The position numbers were made by a program, and so were the translations under genes. This document shows, piece after piece, positions 6,260 to 6,941 of a stretch of 6,941 nucleotides of DNA (position 1 is the stretch's first letter; each line of letters begins with the position of its first letter). The notes under the pieces are model-generated. The model searched no databases, was not told the origin of the DNA, and saw only the letters and a list, made by a program, of their open reading frames with translations. The stretch comes from Deltaproteobacteria bacterium (lineage in GTDB: Bacteria > Bdellovibrionota_C > UBA2361 > JAAYZI01), in NCBI GenBank assembly GCA_012514925.1, contig JAAYZI010000161.1:1-6941 (forward strand). Direction: 5' to 3'.

Positions 6260-6277
6260 ACTTTCTCTGGAGAAAGT
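6260..6277. repeat. 18-bp dyad-symmetric element
   Basis: ACTTTCTC and GAGAAAGT are perfect 8-bp reverse complements around TG. The central gap of 2 nt makes it a better fit to a dimeric-protein binding site than to a simple RNA hairpin, though a hairpin with a 6-nt loop and 6-bp stem is also possible. Function is unknown. Confidence 0.45.
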
Positions 6278-6367
6278 GAAGTTAATTTCGTGTTATCGCT
6301 CAGGCTGGAAACGAAATTGCGTAATTAATTGCGTAGTCAATTCCACGCGTAAGCGGTTACATACGCG

Positions 6368-6941
6368 CTAATACAGCACCAGGCTTTCAATTCTCATAGG
6401 GGTTTCTTTAATTCCGGTCCCGACTCTGGCCAATTGGGCGCTTATAAAATAGGTGGCTTGGTTGCCATACTCGACTTTGGCGATTACTTCAAATTGGTCA
6501 CTTTTAATGGTCAAAAATTTTATAGCAGCCCCTTGAGCTTCCTTAGAAACGTTGGCGCGTGCCAGATCGGATACATTGGTAAAGGGTCCATCCTCACCCT
6601 CACGCACTTCAATTATGTTTTCAACATGCTCTGCCAACTGGGGTAGTGCCCTTAACACGCGCGCGGAAGCCACATTCAAGTTGATTTGAGAGTCACGGCC
6701 TTCATGCAGATAAGGTTTTACCATTTGCACGTGCTTGGCGGTAAAGCCAGGCACTTCGGTCAGTTGTTGAACACGCGTTATACGTTGCGGCTCATTACGG
6801 CTGCCTCCTTCAGCGCCTTGTTCTTGTGAGGGGGCTCTTATGCCTGTAGGAAAACCAGGCCCAGGTGGTTGTGGAGTCTCATTGCTAGGCGTTAAATAAG
6901 CGTACAGGTTACTGACAAGCTGTTTTGAGTCGGAAATTCGA
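6368..6941 (-). CDS. gspK: Type II secretion minor pseudopilin GspK-like, C-terminal part (5' end outside window)
   Basis: The frame is open from the window edge to TAG at 6368-6370, giving 191 codons including the stop, so the GTG at 6754 is internal. GspK caps the pseudopilus tip of the type II secretion system in the inner membrane and periplasm; the N-terminal prepilin peptide and transmembrane helix would lie beyond the window. Seen here are the helix-hairpin-helix-like VQQLTEVPGFTAKHVQMVKPYL, the hallmark NLNVASARVLRAL (compare INVNTAPAEVLAAL in known GspK) and a second repeat, GPFTNVSDLARANVS, followed by beta strands that end in ESLVLY. Between the first visible segment and VQQLTEV is an unusual linker of about 45 residues rich in Pro, Gln and Gly (PQPPGPGFPTG and so on). 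Other secretion genes are expected upstream (beyond 6941). ComEA-like proteins also have helix-hairpin-helix repeats, but the NVxxAxxxVL context and C-terminal strands favour GspK. Confidence 0.8.
   Translation of the reverse strand, partial: RISDSKQLVSNLYAYLTPSNETPQPPGPGFPTGIRAPSQEQGAEGGSRNEPQRITRVQQLTEVPGFTAKHVQMVKPYLHEGRDSQINLNVASARVLRALPQLAEHVENIIEVREGEDGPFTNVSDLARANVSKEAQGAAIKFLTIKSDQFEVIAKVEYGNQATYFISAQLARVGTGIKETPMRIESLVLY

Larger units (their letters stand above)
6095..6367. other. Intergenic region between gspK and rpmB with short dyads
   Basis: These 273 bp contain no supported gene. Besides the rpmB promoter candidate there are a 12-bp palindrome ATACGCGCGTAT (6224-6235), an 18-bp dyad ACTTTCTC-TG-GAGAAAGT (6260-6277), an inverted repeat AATTTCGT/ACGAAATT (6284-6291 and 6311-6318), and two copies of AATTGCGTA 12 bp apart (6315-6323, 6327-6335). 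A purine-rich tract lies at about 6171-6190. One of the dyads may help end gspK transcription, but none is followed by a T-run on the minus strand. Confidence 0.5.

Noticed and set aside
6434..6646. Plus-strand open frame of 70 codons opposite gspK
   Set aside because: It lies wholly inside the GspK-like frame and encodes nothing recognisable.

Overview
The window looks like bacterial chromosome from a Gram-negative organism. It has about 50% GC, tightly packed genes, Shine-Dalgarno-type starts, a bacterial ribosomal protein L28, and the C-terminal part of a type II secretion minor pseudopilin (GspK), which implies an outer membrane. An HDOD protein beside a SpoIIAA/RsbW-like partner-switching operon would suit a deltaproteobacterium-like lineage, but this is a weak inference and no species can be named. 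I see no mobile element, tRNA, rRNA or CRISPR array.

Layout: (1) 1-2919, plus strand: the 3' part of a MoxR-type AAA+ ATPase gene, then 18 bp later a 689-residue protein with an N-terminal HEAGH metallopeptidase-like motif and a C-terminal von Willebrand A (VWA) domain with a full MIDAS motif. Such pairs usually form ATP-driven remodelling or metal-insertion machines (MoxR/VWA, CobS/CobT, NorQ/NorD). (2) 2931-2960: an 11-bp perfect hairpin between convergent genes. (3) 2961-3878, minus strand: an HDOD-domain signalling protein. (4) 3879-4226: a divergent intergenic region with a good candidate promoter for the next operon. (5) 4227-5848, plus strand: a three-gene operon of a STAS anti-sigma-factor antagonist, a receiver domain fused to an RsbW-like histidine-kinase-type ATPase, and an uncharacterised small four-cysteine zinc-ribbon protein. 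(6) 5855-6094, minus strand: rpmB (L28), ending 6 bp from the zinc-ribbon gene. (7) 6095-6367: an intergenic region with a likely rpmB promoter and several short dyad repeats. (8) 6368-6941, minus strand: the gspK-like 3' part, open to the window edge.

How the genes may work together: the ATPase and the metallopeptidase-VWA protein are probably one complex, with the ATPase as motor and the VWA protein as substrate adaptor or effector. The STAS protein and the receiver-ATPase protein probably form a partner switch in which the ATPase phosphorylates the STAS serine and so controls a sigma factor or another target. The receiver part has lost its usual paired acidic metal ligands. The divergent HDOD gene may belong to the same signalling unit. 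Two neighbouring gene pairs (ATPase/VWA and receiver-ATPase/zinc ribbon) lie in the same frame, separated only by one TGA and a few sense codons. This may be coincidence but is easy to check.
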